Positions 34,834 through 45,681 of a stretch of 64,000 nt of DNA are shown piece by piece. Both the position numbers and the translations under genes were made by a program. The stretch comes from Variovorax paradoxus (lineage in GTDB: Bacteria > Pseudomonadota > Gammaproteobacteria > Burkholderiales > Burkholderiaceae_C). Location: positions 37,358 through 101,357 of the forward strand of contig NZ_JAUSRN010000020.1 in NCBI RefSeq assembly GCF_030811855.1. The letters are read 5' to 3'. The notes below the pieces were generated by a model. That model was not told where the DNA came from. It worked only from the letters and a program-made list of their open reading frames with translations, and did no database searches. How positions within the stretch are numbered: the first letter of the stretch is position 1; the number at the start of each line of letters is the position of its first letter.

Positions 34834-35646
34834 CTAGGAAGCGGCGCCAGGCGTGTCTTCGTTGACCCGCGCTTTTGCCAGAACCACTGAAATGTTATCT
34901 CGGCCGCCATTGTCGTTTGCAATTGCAACCAAAAGTGAAGCTTTCTGCTTAAGTCCGATGTCATGGCCCAACAGCGTGAAAAGCTGCGCGTCAGTGATCA
35001 TCTCGCTGAGCCCGTCAGAGCACAGCACGTAGAGGTCGTTCGGCCTCGCTGTGTGCTCATGCATTTCAAGCACGACCTGGGACTCCACGCCCACCGCCCG
35101 CGTTACCAGATTGCGGTGAGGCGAGTTCAGGGCCTCTTCGGCAGTGATGGCGCCCGCGTCGAGCTGCTGCTGACGCAGCGAATGGTCGCGCGTGAGCTGC
35201 TCGAGCTTGTTGTTGCGAAGCCGGTAGCAGCGTGAATCGCCAATGTGACCGACCACCACGCGCTGCGGGCGGAAGGCAGCCAGGACCAGGGTTGTGCCCA
35301 TGCCGAGCACCTCGGCGTTGGTCATGCCGGCCTCGAAGATGGCCGCGTTGGCCTCGTCCGTAGCCGCTTGCAGTGCGCGGCGGATCACGCGGGCGGGCGC
35401 CTGCGGCCCGGCCTGCGCGTACCAGCGGGCGAAGCTGGCTTGCACCAGCGTCACGGCCATGGCACTGGCCACCTCGCCGCCCTTGTAGCCGCCCATGCCG
35501 TCGGCCAGCACGGCGAGACCAAGGGCCGGGTCCACCTTGATGTCGTCCTCGTTGTGAGCCCGGACACGCCCGACGTCGGTCAGGGCGGCAAACTCCCAGC
35601 TCAGCGAGGGCCGATTGGAAAAGAGGGACGCGCCGACGCTCGCCAT
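34834..35646 (-). CDS. PP2C-family Ser/Thr protein phosphatase
   Basis: 270 residues. All PP2C motifs are visible: RAHNEDD near residue 30, LADGMGGYKGGE, GTTLVLAAF, GHIGDSRCYRL, LTRDHS, VLCSDGLSEMI and NDNGGRDNISVVL, the last giving metal-binding aspartates. It is the length of the bacterial Stp/PrpC type. It is followed by an FHA protein (69-base gap), forming a phosphorylation-reading unit next to the adenylate cyclase. It may counter a kinase encoded elsewhere. Confidence 0.93.
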   Translation of the reverse strand: MASVGASLFSNRPSLSWEFAALTDVGRVRAHNEDDIKVDPALGLAVLADGMGGYKGGEVASAMAVTLVQASFARWYAQAGPQAPARVIRRALQAATDEANAAIFEAGMTNAEVLGMGTTLVLAAFRPQRVVVGHIGDSRCYRLRNNKLEQLTRDHSLRQQQLDAGAITAEEALNSPHRNLVTRAVGVESQVVLEMHEHTARPNDLYVLCSDGLSEMITDAQLFTLLGHDIGLKQKASLLVAIANDNGGRDNISVVLAKARVNEDTPGAAS

Positions 35647-35673
35647 GTCTTAGGAAGCGGGGGCGCGTTGCCG

Positions 35674-36360
35674 TCAGTGCCCCGCAGCGGCGTGCGCACG
35701 CCGTTGCAGAAAGCGGCCTACAGCCACCACGAACAGGGCGCCCGCAGCTGCGGCCGCATAGTGCAGCCACGGATTGGCAGCCAGCACGCCCTTCAGCGAC
35801 ACGTCGCTCACGATGGTTTCGCCGCCAACCCAGCCAATGAGAGCGGCACCCAGCATGACGATGATCGGGAAACGTTCCATGAGCTTGATCATGAGGGTAC
35901 TGCCAAAAATCACCAGCGGAATGCTGATGGCCAGGCCGAGGATCAACAACACCATGCTGCCCTGAGCCGCAGCGGCCACGGCAATCACGTTGTCCAGGCT
36001 CATCACCAGATCGGCCAGCAGGATGGTGCGCACGGCCGCCATCATGCTGCCGTATTCCTTGCTTTCGCCATCGCCGTCTTCTTCTTCACTGAGAAGCTGC
36101 AGGCCAATCCACAGCAGCAGCAGGCCGCCGACGATCTGCAGATAAGGCAACGCGAGCAGCTTGGCCGCCACCACGGTGAGCGCGATCCGCAGCACCACGG
36201 CCGCGCCCGAGCCGAACAGCACCGCCTTTTGCTGCTGCGCGGGCGGCAGCGAACGCGCCGCCATGGCAATCACCACGGCGTTGTCGCCCGAAAGAATGAT
36301 GTTGATCCAGATGATCTTGACCAGACCGATCCAGAAGTCCGTGCTTTGAAGGAGTTCCAT
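35674..36360 (-). CDS. TerC/YjbE family integral membrane protein, second copy
   Basis: 228 residues from the ATG at 36360 (MELLQSTDFWIGLVKIIWIN). NIILSGDNAVVIAMAARSLP and LADLVMSLDNVIAVAAAA are the duplicated TerC half-motifs, aligned closely with the riboswitch-controlled copy at 6950-7696. No yybP-ykoY signature precedes this copy. A strong terminator sits 27 bases upstream, between sucD and this gene, leaving almost no room for a separate promoter after it; read-through from sucCD or a promoter overlapping the hairpin is likely. Role presumed in metal (manganese) handling. Confidence 0.9.
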   Translation of the reverse strand: MELLQSTDFWIGLVKIIWINIILSGDNAVVIAMAARSLPPAQQQKAVLFGSGAAVVLRIALTVVAAKLLALPYLQIVGGLLLLWIGLQLLSEEEDGDGESKEYGSMMAAVRTILLADLVMSLDNVIAVAAAAQGSMVLLILGLAISIPLVIFGSTLMIKLMERFPIIVMLGAALIGWVGGETIVSDVSLKGVLAANPWLHYAAAAAGALFVVAVGRFLQRRAHAAAGH

Positions 36361-36386
36361 GTCTCTTGTTCCACTGTGTTGTTGTG

Positions 36387-36421
36387 AAAAAAGCGCCCGC
36401 AATGTCTGCGGGCGCTTTTTT
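36387..36421. terminator. Bidirectional-looking terminator between sucD and terC
   Basis: AAAAAAGCGCCCGC (36387-36400) and GCGGGCGCTTTTTT (36408-36421) form a 14-bp stem with a 7-base loop; T runs follow on both strands. It should end most sucCD transcription, and any leak would express the TerC copy. Confidence 0.92.
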
Positions 36422-36455
36422 CTTTTTGCGTGGTAGCGGGGAGATCGGCTGCGGC

Positions 36456-37349
36456 TTAGAGCTGTGCCTTCAGCAGCTTGGCCAATTCGGAGAAGTTGCG
36501 CGTCACGGTGAAGCCGCACTCTTCCATGATGGCGAGCTTGGCATCGGCCGTGTCGGCACCGCCCGAGATCAGCGCGCCGGCATGGCCCATGCGCTTGCCG
36601 GGAGGGGCGGTGACACCGGCGATGAAACCGACCACCGGCTTCTTCATGTGTTCCTTGCACCAGCGGGCTGCGTCGGCTTCGTCGGGGCCGCCGATCTCGC
36701 CGATCATGATGACTGCGTCGGTGTCCGGATCGTCGTTGAAGGCCTTCATCACGTCGATGTGCTTCAGGCCGTTGATCGGGTCGCCGCCAATGCCCACTGC
36801 CGACGATTGGCCGAGGCCGATTTCGGTCAGTTGCGCCACGGCTTCATACGTCAGCGTGCCCGAGCGCGAGACCACGCCGATGCGGCCCTTGCGGTGAATG
36901 TGGCCGGGCATGATGCCGATCTTGATTTCGTCGGGCGTGATGAGGCCGGGGCAGTTCGGGCCCAGCAGCAAGGTCTTCTTGCCGCCGGCCGCTTCCTTGG
37001 CCTTCATCTTGTTGCGCACTTCGAGCATGTCGCGAACGGGGATGCCTTCGGTAATGCAGATCGCCAGGTCCAGGTCGGCCTCGACGGCTTCCCAGATGGC
37101 GGCGGCCGCGCCTGCCGGCGGCACGTAGATCACCGACACGGTGGCGCCGGTTTGCGAAGCGGCTTCCTTCACCGAACCGAAGATCGGAATGTTGAAGATC
37201 GACTCGCCGGCCTTCTTGGGGTTCACGCCCGCGACGAAGCAGTTCTTGCCGTTCGCGTATTCCTGGCACTTTTCGGTGTGGAACTGGCCGGTCTTGCCGG
37301 TAATGCCTTGCGTGATGACTTTGGTGTCTTTGTTGATGTAGATCGACAT
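36456..37349 (-). CDS. sucD: Succinate-CoA ligase (ADP-forming), alpha subunit
   Basis: 297 residues beginning MSIYINKDTKVITQGITGKT. It catalyses succinyl-CoA + ADP + Pi to succinate + ATP with SucC in the TCA cycle. The CoA-binding Rossmann domain (GITGKTGQFHTEKC) is followed by the phospho-histidine loop GHAGALISG near residue 247 and the GPNCPGLITPDE segment. It is 10 bases after sucC and lies in the same operon. Confidence 0.97.
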   Translation of the reverse strand: MSIYINKDTKVITQGITGKTGQFHTEKCQEYANGKNCFVAGVNPKKAGESIFNIPIFGSVKEAASQTGATVSVIYVPPAGAAAAIWEAVEADLDLAICITEGIPVRDMLEVRNKMKAKEAAGGKKTLLLGPNCPGLITPDEIKIGIMPGHIHRKGRIGVVSRSGTLTYEAVAQLTEIGLGQSSAVGIGGDPINGLKHIDVMKAFNDDPDTDAVIMIGEIGGPDEADAARWCKEHMKKPVVGFIAGVTAPPGKRMGHAGALISGGADTADAKLAIMEECGFTVTRNFSELAKLLKAQL

Positions 37350-37359
37350 GACTTGTTCC

Positions 37360-38526
<1,167 letters not shown>

Positions 38527-38732
38527 GAGGGATGTCTCTCGGAAGGAGGAGGTTGAGAACGGGAGATCTGGGGTCTGAGGCGTCTTTGGCTCTGTTGTTC
38601 GCGGGCGACGGCAGCCTGACGGCTGGGGGCGGCGAACAACCGCGGACTGTATCATGGTGCGGCGCACCAATACTCGACGTGACCTTGCGGTCAATACGTA
38701 CTTTCTTCTAGCCACACCACGCATACTCAGAT

Positions 38733-39656
38733 ATGGCCAAGGTTTTCATCGACGGCGAAGCCGGTACCACCGGCCTGCAGATTCGCGAACGGCTCCAGAC
38801 GATGCCGCAGATCGAACTCGTGAGCATTGCGCCCGAGCTGCGAAAAGACGCGAACGCCAAGCGCGAGCTGATGGCCGGCGTCGACCTGGTGGTGCTGTGC
38901 CTGCACGACGACGCGGCGCGCGAATCGGTGGCGCTGATCGATCAGCTTTCCGGCAAGAAGCCCAAGATCATCGACGCGTCCACCGCGCACCGCGTGGCGC
39001 CCGGCTGGGTGTTCGGCTTTCCCGAACTCGCCGAGGGGCACTGGCAGGCCGTCGCAAAGGCCGACCGCGTCGGCAACCCGGGCTGTTATGCGACCGGCGC
39101 CATTGCCATCGTGCGGCCGCTGGTCGATGCCGGCCTGCTGCCCGCCGACTTCCCGATCTCGCTGCCTTCGGTCAGCGGCTATTCGGGTGGCGGACGGGCC
39201 ATGATCGAGGACTACGAAAGCGGCAAGGCGCCGCTTTTCGAGACCTACGCGCTCGGCCTCAAGCACAAGCACATCCCTGAGATCATGAAGTACACCGGCC
39301 TCGTGCGCCGGCCGGTCTTCATTCCTTCGGTGGGCAACTTCAAGCAGGGCATGCTCGTGCAGCTGCCGCTGCACCTCGACCTGCTGCCCGGCAAGCCGAA
39401 GTCAGGCGACCTGCACGACGCGCTGGCCGCGCATTACGCCAAGAGCAACACGCCCGAGAAGTTCGTCAAGGTGCTGCCGCCCACGGACGACGGCAAGCTC
39501 GATGCGCTGGCGCTCAACGACACCAACCAGCTCGAGATCCGCGTGTTCCCGAACGAAGACCACCGCCACGCGGTGGTGATCGCGCGCCTGGACAACCTCG
39601 GCAAGGGCGCCAGCGGCGCCGCGGTGCAGAACCTGAAGCTGATGCTGGCGCTCTGA
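38733..39656 (+). CDS. argC: N-acetyl-gamma-glutamyl-phosphate reductase (short type)
   Basis: 307 residues, the length of the shorter ArgC type. MAKVFIDGEAGTTGLQIRER is the NADP-binding start, and the active-site cysteine is Cys118 in VGNPGCYATGAIA. A conserved HKHIPEI histidine segment and a SVGNFKQGMLVQLPL segment follow. It reduces N-acetylglutamyl phosphate to the semialdehyde in arginine synthesis. No other arg gene is nearby. It converges with the 242-residue membrane protein gene. Confidence 0.95.
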   Translation: MAKVFIDGEAGTTGLQIRERLQTMPQIELVSIAPELRKDANAKRELMAGVDLVVLCLHDDAARESVALIDQLSGKKPKIIDASTAHRVAPGWVFGFPELAEGHWQAVAKADRVGNPGCYATGAIAIVRPLVDAGLLPADFPISLPSVSGYSGGGRAMIEDYESGKAPLFETYALGLKHKHIPEIMKYTGLVRRPVFIPSVGNFKQGMLVQLPLHLDLLPGKPKSGDLHDALAAHYAKSNTPEKFVKVLPPTDDGKLDALALNDTNQLEIRVFPNEDHRHAVVIARLDNLGKGASGAAVQNLKLMLAL

Positions 39657-39687
39657 GCGCCAGCCATCATCTGCAATTCGCCTCGGT

Positions 39688-40416
39688 TCAGTTGACGAGC
39701 CAGAGGCCCACGCCCAGCAGGACCGCGTGCGCGCCCAGCGCAATGTAGAGCGGCTTGCGTGATGGCGTCGACATCTCCTGCAACGTCTCGTTGATGCGGC
39801 GCGTGAGCAGCGCGCGCAAGGCGGGGTCTTGCGCCGCGCCCTCCGCTGCGACCGGTGCTCCATGCGCCGCACGGCCTTCTTGCCATTCGGCCAGCATGTC
39901 GCTCATCGGCAGCCGATTCAGCACGAAGCCGACCACCGAGCGCACGGCCTTGCCTTCGCCCAGCACCGGCGCAAGCTGCTTGCTCAGGGCGTCGACCGAG
40001 AGCCAATCGGCCGCGCGCTGCAGCGTGCCGTGGGTGCGCGGCATCGCTTCGATGCGGCCTGCGATCGCGCCGGCCAAGCGCTCGGACACGGCCTCGCCGC
40101 GCGCTGCCACCAGGTGCTGCATTGCCTTGGTTCGGCCTCGCTGCACACCCAGCATCGCGTAGACGACGACGAAAAGAAGCAGCAGCACCGCAACCAACAG
40201 CGGCGGCGACGTGACCAGCGTCAGGATGGCACCCGCACCACCGGCCCGCGCCGCCGTGTTGCCGGGCCCCTGCAGCTGGCCCAGATAGAAGAAGAAAACG
40301 CCGCCGCCGAGGATCAGGCCAAGCAGGCCGCCCTTGATGGCCGAGCCGGCAAAGGCAAGCCCGGCCTTGGCACCGGTGCGCACGAGCGAGGGCTGACCGA
40401 TAGGTCCTGAAGACAT
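39688..40416 (-). CDS. Hypothetical membrane protein
   Basis: 242 residues from the ATG at 40416, placed behind a strong CGGAGGAGG ribosome site. Hydrophobic segments are GGLLGLILGGGVFFFYLGQL (about residues 27-46), LLVAVLLLLFVVVYAMLGV (about 70-90), and a C-terminal LGAHAVLLGVGLWLVN anchor. A long soluble helical region of about 130 residues lies between. No known catalytic motif is seen. It sits between recX/SRPBCC and argC; function unknown. Confidence 0.75.
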   Translation of the reverse strand: MSSGPIGQPSLVRTGAKAGLAFAGSAIKGGLLGLILGGGVFFFYLGQLQGPGNTAARAGGAGAILTLVTSPPLLVAVLLLLFVVVYAMLGVQRGRTKAMQHLVAARGEAVSERLAGAIAGRIEAMPRTHGTLQRAADWLSVDALSKQLAPVLGEGKAVRSVVGFVLNRLPMSDMLAEWQEGRAAHGAPVAAEGAAQDPALRALLTRRINETLQEMSTPSRKPLYIALGAHAVLLGVGLWLVN

Positions 40417-40542
40417 GGGGGTTCCTCCTCCGAAGTTTTTTTGTGAAGGCGGTCCTCGCGCGGGGACCGGCCGGTGCCGATCATGCCATCGGGCCGGTTG
40501 CACGGCACGGCGCCGACTGGGCGCGGCCATGTGGCTGGCGAT

Positions 40543-40983
40543 TCAGCCGGCTTCGAGCAGGCGCCGCAGCGACTGCAGGTCGCGCGCAATCCAGGCGGCG
40601 TCGCGCTCGAAGGCCGCATCGTCCATGTGCGGCTGGCGCAATAGCGTGAACTGCAGTTCGCAGATGCCCGGCGCGACGCCGATCACGCGGAACGGCAGAT
40701 AGATTTCGGGCACGCCTTCGGGCGCCACCCAATGGTCGAGCACGCCGAAATCGTTGGGGGGTGCAAAGCGAAGGCGGGCTTCGCCTTCCGGCGTCGTGGC
40801 CACCCAGTGATCGCCATGCGGCACCAGTGCGCTCTTGGCAAGGCCGCTGGCCCAGTCGGGCAGCCGCGCCGGGTCGGAAGCCAGCGCATAGGCATGGCGC
40901 CAATCGCAGGCCACACGCTGCGTGACAACGCGGGACTGCGCTGCGGCACCTTCATTCGCTTGATTCGTTGTTGTCGTCGCCAT
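40543..40983 (-). CDS. SRPBCC-superfamily protein (polyketide cyclase/START-like)
   Basis: 146 residues from the ATG at 40983. A Thr/Gln-rich start leads to VACDWRHAYALASDPARLPDW, the usual first helix-strand of SRPBCC proteins, then WVATTPEGEARLRFAPPNDFG and LDHWVAPEGVPEIYLPFRVI, a small hydrophobic-pocket fold. The gene overlaps recX by 32 bases and probably shares its transcript. Ligand unknown. Confidence 0.78.
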   Translation of the reverse strand: MATTTTNQANEGAAAQSRVVTQRVACDWRHAYALASDPARLPDWASGLAKSALVPHGDHWVATTPEGEARLRFAPPNDFGVLDHWVAPEGVPEIYLPFRVIGVAPGICELQFTLLRQPHMDDAAFERDAAWIARDLQSLRRLLEAG

Positions 40984-41425
40984 CGAAATCGCTCCTGAGT
41001 ACCTTGGCCACCACGGCGCCAGAAAAGCCGCGTGCCAGAAGAAAGCGCATCTGTTTGGCGCGCTCCTTGGCATCGGCGGGCGGGGCGTCGAACCGGCGGC
41101 GCCAAAGGGCCGTGGCGCGCGCCACTTCGGTATCTTGCAGGCTGGCCACGGCCTCTGCAATGGCCTCTGGCGCGATGCCTTTGGCCTGGAGCTCCTGCCT
41201 CACCCGCAAGGCGCCCGACCGGGCGGCGCGCTGGTTCAGCACCGAGGCCACCACGCGCGGCTCGCTGATGAAGTCCTTGGCGGCCAGCTCGTCGAGCGCG
41301 CGAGCCAGTGTGCCGGGTTCTTCTTCGTGCCGGGCCAGCTTGCGCTCCAGTTCCGCGCGCGAATGTTCGCGCTGGCTCAGGAGCCGCAATGCGCGGCCTT
41401 TGAGGGAGGGGGCACCGAAAGCCAT
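40952..41425 (-). CDS. recX: Regulatory protein RecX
   Basis: 157 residues from the ATG at 41425 (MAFGAPSLKGRALRLLSQRE). The three-helix RecX repeats are visible (SRAELERKLARHEEEPGTL, ISEPRVVASVLNQRAARSG, PADAKERAKQMRFLLARGFS). RecX inhibits RecA filament growth. It follows recA by 48 bases, with a hairpin between; the arrangement matches known recA-recX operons. Confidence 0.92.
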   Translation of the reverse strand: MAFGAPSLKGRALRLLSQREHSRAELERKLARHEEEPGTLARALDELAAKDFISEPRVVASVLNQRAARSGALRVRQELQAKGIAPEAIAEAVASLQDTEVARATALWRRRFDAPPADAKERAKQMRFLLARGFSGAVVAKVLRSDFDGDDNNESSE

Positions 41426-41442
41426 GCCGAGTGATCGCTTGC

Positions 41443-41462
41443 GCGGCCCTTGTAGAGGCCGC
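41443..41462 (-). terminator. Hairpin between recA and recX (possible attenuator)
   Basis: GCGGCC (41443-41448) and GGCCGC (41457-41462) form a 6-bp GC stem with an 8-base loop, just after the recA stop. No T run follows on the minus strand, so it would be a weak terminator allowing partial read-through into recX, as is known in E. coli. Confidence 0.5.
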
Positions 41463-41473
41463 ACCGTGCTTGC

Positions 41474-42598
<1,125 letters not shown>

Positions 42599-42663
42599 GT
42601 GGAAATCTCCTTGAAAATCAATGGTTTGTGTGTGACTGCCATCCGTCTGCTTTTAATCACAGG

Positions 42664-42679
42664 CTGGATGCTTGAACAG
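42664..42679 (-). promoter_or_regulatory. Candidate LexA (SOS) box of recA
   Basis: The minus strand reads CTGTTCAAGCATCCAG, matching the CTG-N10-CAG dyad and CTGT-N8-nCAG form of the LexA consensus with 7 of the 8 outer positions. It lies 66 bases upstream of the recA ATG, where a promoter would be expected. The AT-rich core of the E. coli box is weak. Confidence 0.5.
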
Positions 42680-42694
42680 TAGTGTAGGGGCTGG

Positions 42695-42718
42695 TGGGTT
42701 TGAGTAAACCCATTTTTT
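42695..42718 (+). promoter_or_regulatory. Inverted repeat plus T run in the recA-marR intergenic region
   Basis: TGGGTTT (42695-42701) and AAACCCA (42706-42712) flank GAGT and are followed by TTTTTT. On the plus strand this looks like an intrinsic terminator only 26 bases before the marR start; as duplex DNA it is an 18-bp operator-like palindrome, which could be a MarR autoregulatory site between two divergent promoters. Confidence 0.5.
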
Positions 42719-42744
42719 GGTCAGTTTGCTTTACTATTTAGGGG

Positions 42745-43230
42745 ATGGCCGAAACCGCTTTTCCGACCGATCCCGACGCCTGGCGGCAAACCCACCTGGG
42801 CCGCCTGCTGGGCCATGCGATGCGCCGCTTCGACGAGCGCGTGCTCGAACTCATGGCGCACGACGTGGACGTGCCGCTGGCACTGTCGAACCTGGCCGCC
42901 CGCGCCCAGGTGAGCGCCGCCCACATCCACATCACCCGGCACCTGGCACGAGAAGGTTCGCGCCTCACCGAGATGGCCGAGCGCGCCGGCATGACCAAGC
43001 AGGCCATGGGCGCACTGGTGGACCAGTGCGAAGCCTGGGGCCTGGTCACGCGCGGGCTCGACCCGCTCGATGCACGCGCGCGGCGGGTGCTTTTCACCGC
43101 CGACGGGCTGGCCTGGCTTGACGCCTTTCGCGGCGCGGTGACCCAGGCCGAGCGCGAATTCCGCGCCAGCGTGGGCAACGACGTGGCCACCGTGGTAACC
43201 ATCGGTCTGGAAGCATATGCAGAGGGCTAG
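42745..43230 (+). CDS. MarR family transcriptional regulator
   Basis: 161 residues from the ATG at 42745. Winged-helix pattern: VSAAHIHITRHLAREGSRLT, EMAERAGMTKQAMGALVDQC (recognition helix region) and GLVTRGLDPLDARARRVLFT (the wing), followed by a dimerisation helix. It is divergent from recA. The next gene is a response regulator 66 bases downstream on the same strand; no efflux or aromatic-degradation target gene is nearby, so its ligand and targets cannot be guessed. Confidence 0.87.
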   Translation: MAETAFPTDPDAWRQTHLGRLLGHAMRRFDERVLELMAHDVDVPLALSNLAARAQVSAAHIHITRHLAREGSRLTEMAERAGMTKQAMGALVDQCEAWGLVTRGLDPLDARARRVLFTADGLAWLDAFRGAVTQAEREFRASVGNDVATVVTIGLEAYAEG

Positions 43231-43296
43231 ACTCGGCTGGAGAGACATATGTGAACGCGGCGCCCGTGCGGCGCCCGAACCGGCCGGAGGTGGCTC

Positions 43297-43971
<675 letters not shown>

Positions 43972-44009
43972 AGCCCGGGCGTGCCCGGCGGCTGTGGAGG
44001 CCGTAAGCC

Positions 44010-45455
44010 TTGAAACTGTTTCAGCGCGCGCAGCGCTCCCTGTTCGGCGAGATCCTCGACTGGATGCTCACGCCGCTGTTGCTGCTGGTGCCGGTGAGCA
44101 TCGGCGTCACGTGGCTGGTGGCGCAGGGCATTGCCAATGCGCCCTTCGACCGGGCCCTCGAATACAACGTGCAGACGCTGGCGCGGCTGGTCACGGTGCA
44201 GCAGGGGCAGACGGAATTCGTTCTGCCGCAGCCGGCGCGCGAGATCCTGCGCGCCGACGATTCCGACCGCGTGTACTACCAGCTGCTCGACAGCCACGGC
44301 AAGCTGCTCAGCGGCGAGCCCGACGTGCCCCATCCCAACACGGACGAGCCGCCGGTCCCGGGCGTGGTCACGCTACGCAACGGGGAAATGCGGGGCAAGC
44401 AGGTTCGCGTGGCCTCGCTCTGGCTGACTGACGGCGACGACGACTCGGCCCCGGCCCTGCTGCAAGTGGCCGAGACGCGCGAGAAGCAGTCGGTGCTGGC
44501 CACCGAGATCATCAAGGGCGTGCTGCTGCCGCAGTTCGCCATCCTGCCGCTGGCGGTGCTGCTGATCTGGCTCGCGCTGGTGCGCGGCATCAAGCCCCTG
44601 TCGGTGGTGGAAGCACGCATCCGCGAGCGGCGCCCGGGCGACCTGAGCCCGCTCGACGAATCGTCGGTGCCGCTCGAGGTGGTGCCGCTGGTGTCGTCGG
44701 TCAACGAGCTGCTCGACAAGCTGAACGAGTCGATCCACACGCAAAAGCGTTTCCTGGCCGACGCCGCGCACCAGCTCAAGACGCCGCTCGCGGGCCTGCG
44801 CATGCAGGCTGACCTGGCCCAGCGCGAGGGCGCCAACGCCGACGAACTCAAGAAGTCGCTCAAGCAGATCGGCCGCGCGAGCGTGCGTGCCACCCACACG
44901 GTGAACCAGTTGCTTTCGCTGGCCCGCGCCGAAAGCACCGGCGCCGGCACCGGCCGCCAGCCCTGCGACCTGGCCCGGCTCACGATCGAGGTGGTGCGCG
45001 AAGCCGTGCCGCGCGCGATCGAGAAGCGCATCGACCTGGGCTACGACGGCGCGGAGCCGGGCGCGCCCGGCGTGGTGATCGAAGGCAATCCGACCCTGCT
45101 GAAGGAACTGGCGCGCAACCTGCTCGACAACGCGATCAACTACACGCCTTCAACCGACGAGCGCCCCGGCGTGATCACCGCGCGGGTGCTGGCCGACCCC
45201 TTCGGCCACGTGGTGCTGCTGCAGGTGGAAGACAACGGGCCGGGCATCGCGGAATCCGACCGGGAGCTGGTGTTCGAGCCCTTCTACCGCGTGCTGGGGA
45301 ACGAGGCCGACGGCTCGGGGCTGGGGCTGCCGATCGTGCGCGAGATTGCCAATCAGCACCATGCAGAGGTCAAGCTCGAAGACGCGCATCCGGGGCGGCA
45401 ACCGCCGGGTGCCCGCTTCACGGTGCGCTTTGCGGACGAAGAAGCAGCGCCCTGA
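44010..45455 (+). CDS. Sensor histidine kinase (TctE-like)
   Basis: 481 residues from the TTG at 44010, with GGAGG upstream. Two membrane helices (about residues 18-40 and 170-190) bracket a periplasmic sensor domain of about 130 residues. The phospho-accepting His254 lies in FLADAAHQLKTPLAGL, and N (LLDNAINYTP), G1 (VEDNGPGI), F and G2 (GSGLGLPIVREI) boxes complete the ATPase. It phosphorylates the adjacent response regulator. A signal such as a tricarboxylate is possible from family resemblance but not shown. Confidence 0.94.
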   Translation: MKLFQRAQRSLFGEILDWMLTPLLLLVPVSIGVTWLVAQGIANAPFDRALEYNVQTLARLVTVQQGQTEFVLPQPAREILRADDSDRVYYQLLDSHGKLLSGEPDVPHPNTDEPPVPGVVTLRNGEMRGKQVRVASLWLTDGDDDSAPALLQVAETREKQSVLATEIIKGVLLPQFAILPLAVLLIWLALVRGIKPLSVVEARIRERRPGDLSPLDESSVPLEVVPLVSSVNELLDKLNESIHTQKRFLADAAHQLKTPLAGLRMQADLAQREGANADELKKSLKQIGRASVRATHTVNQLLSLARAESTGAGTGRQPCDLARLTIEVVREAVPRAIEKRIDLGYDGAEPGAPGVVIEGNPTLLKELARNLLDNAINYTPSTDERPGVITARVLADPFGHVVLLQVEDNGPGIAESDRELVFEPFYRVLGNEADGSGLGLPIVREIANQHHAEVKLEDAHPGRQPPGARFTVRFADEEAAP

Positions 45456-45475
45456 GCCGCGGCGTACGCGCTTGC

Positions 45476-45673
45476 TCAGGGAGCGCTGCTACTGCTCTTG
45501 CTTTCCTTGCGGATCTGAATCCACTCAGGGTGAACCTGTCGGGCGATGCGCTGCGGTTCACGCTCGTTGAGACTGGCCGGCGCAGATCCGAAGCCGGCCA
45601 GATCGCCGCGCGACCACAGCCAGTAGCCGGCATTGGCAAGGAGCAGGGCGACCAGTACGAGGCGCAGTTTCAT
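45476..45673 (-). CDS. Small membrane-anchored protein (resembles N-terminus of SPOR-type protein)
   Basis: 65 residues: MKLRLVLVALLLANAGYWLW is a single membrane anchor, followed by a short periplasmic part with PQRIARQVHPEWIQIRKE and a Ser-rich end. In Burkholderiales a longer membrane protein with a similar opening often lies next to birA/coaX and ends in a SPOR domain; here the protein stops after about 65 residues and no coaX is present. It follows birA by 8 bases, so it is probably cotranscribed. Confidence 0.65.
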   Translation of the reverse strand: MKLRLVLVALLLANAGYWLWSRGDLAGFGSAPASLNEREPQRIARQVHPEWIQIRKESKSSSSAP

Positions 45674-45681
45674 CGTGAATC

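Noticed and set aside
38527..38724. N-terminal extension of sucC
   Set aside because: The invariant MKIHEYQGKEIL start is at 38526; the upstream residues are Arg-rich intergenic sequence.
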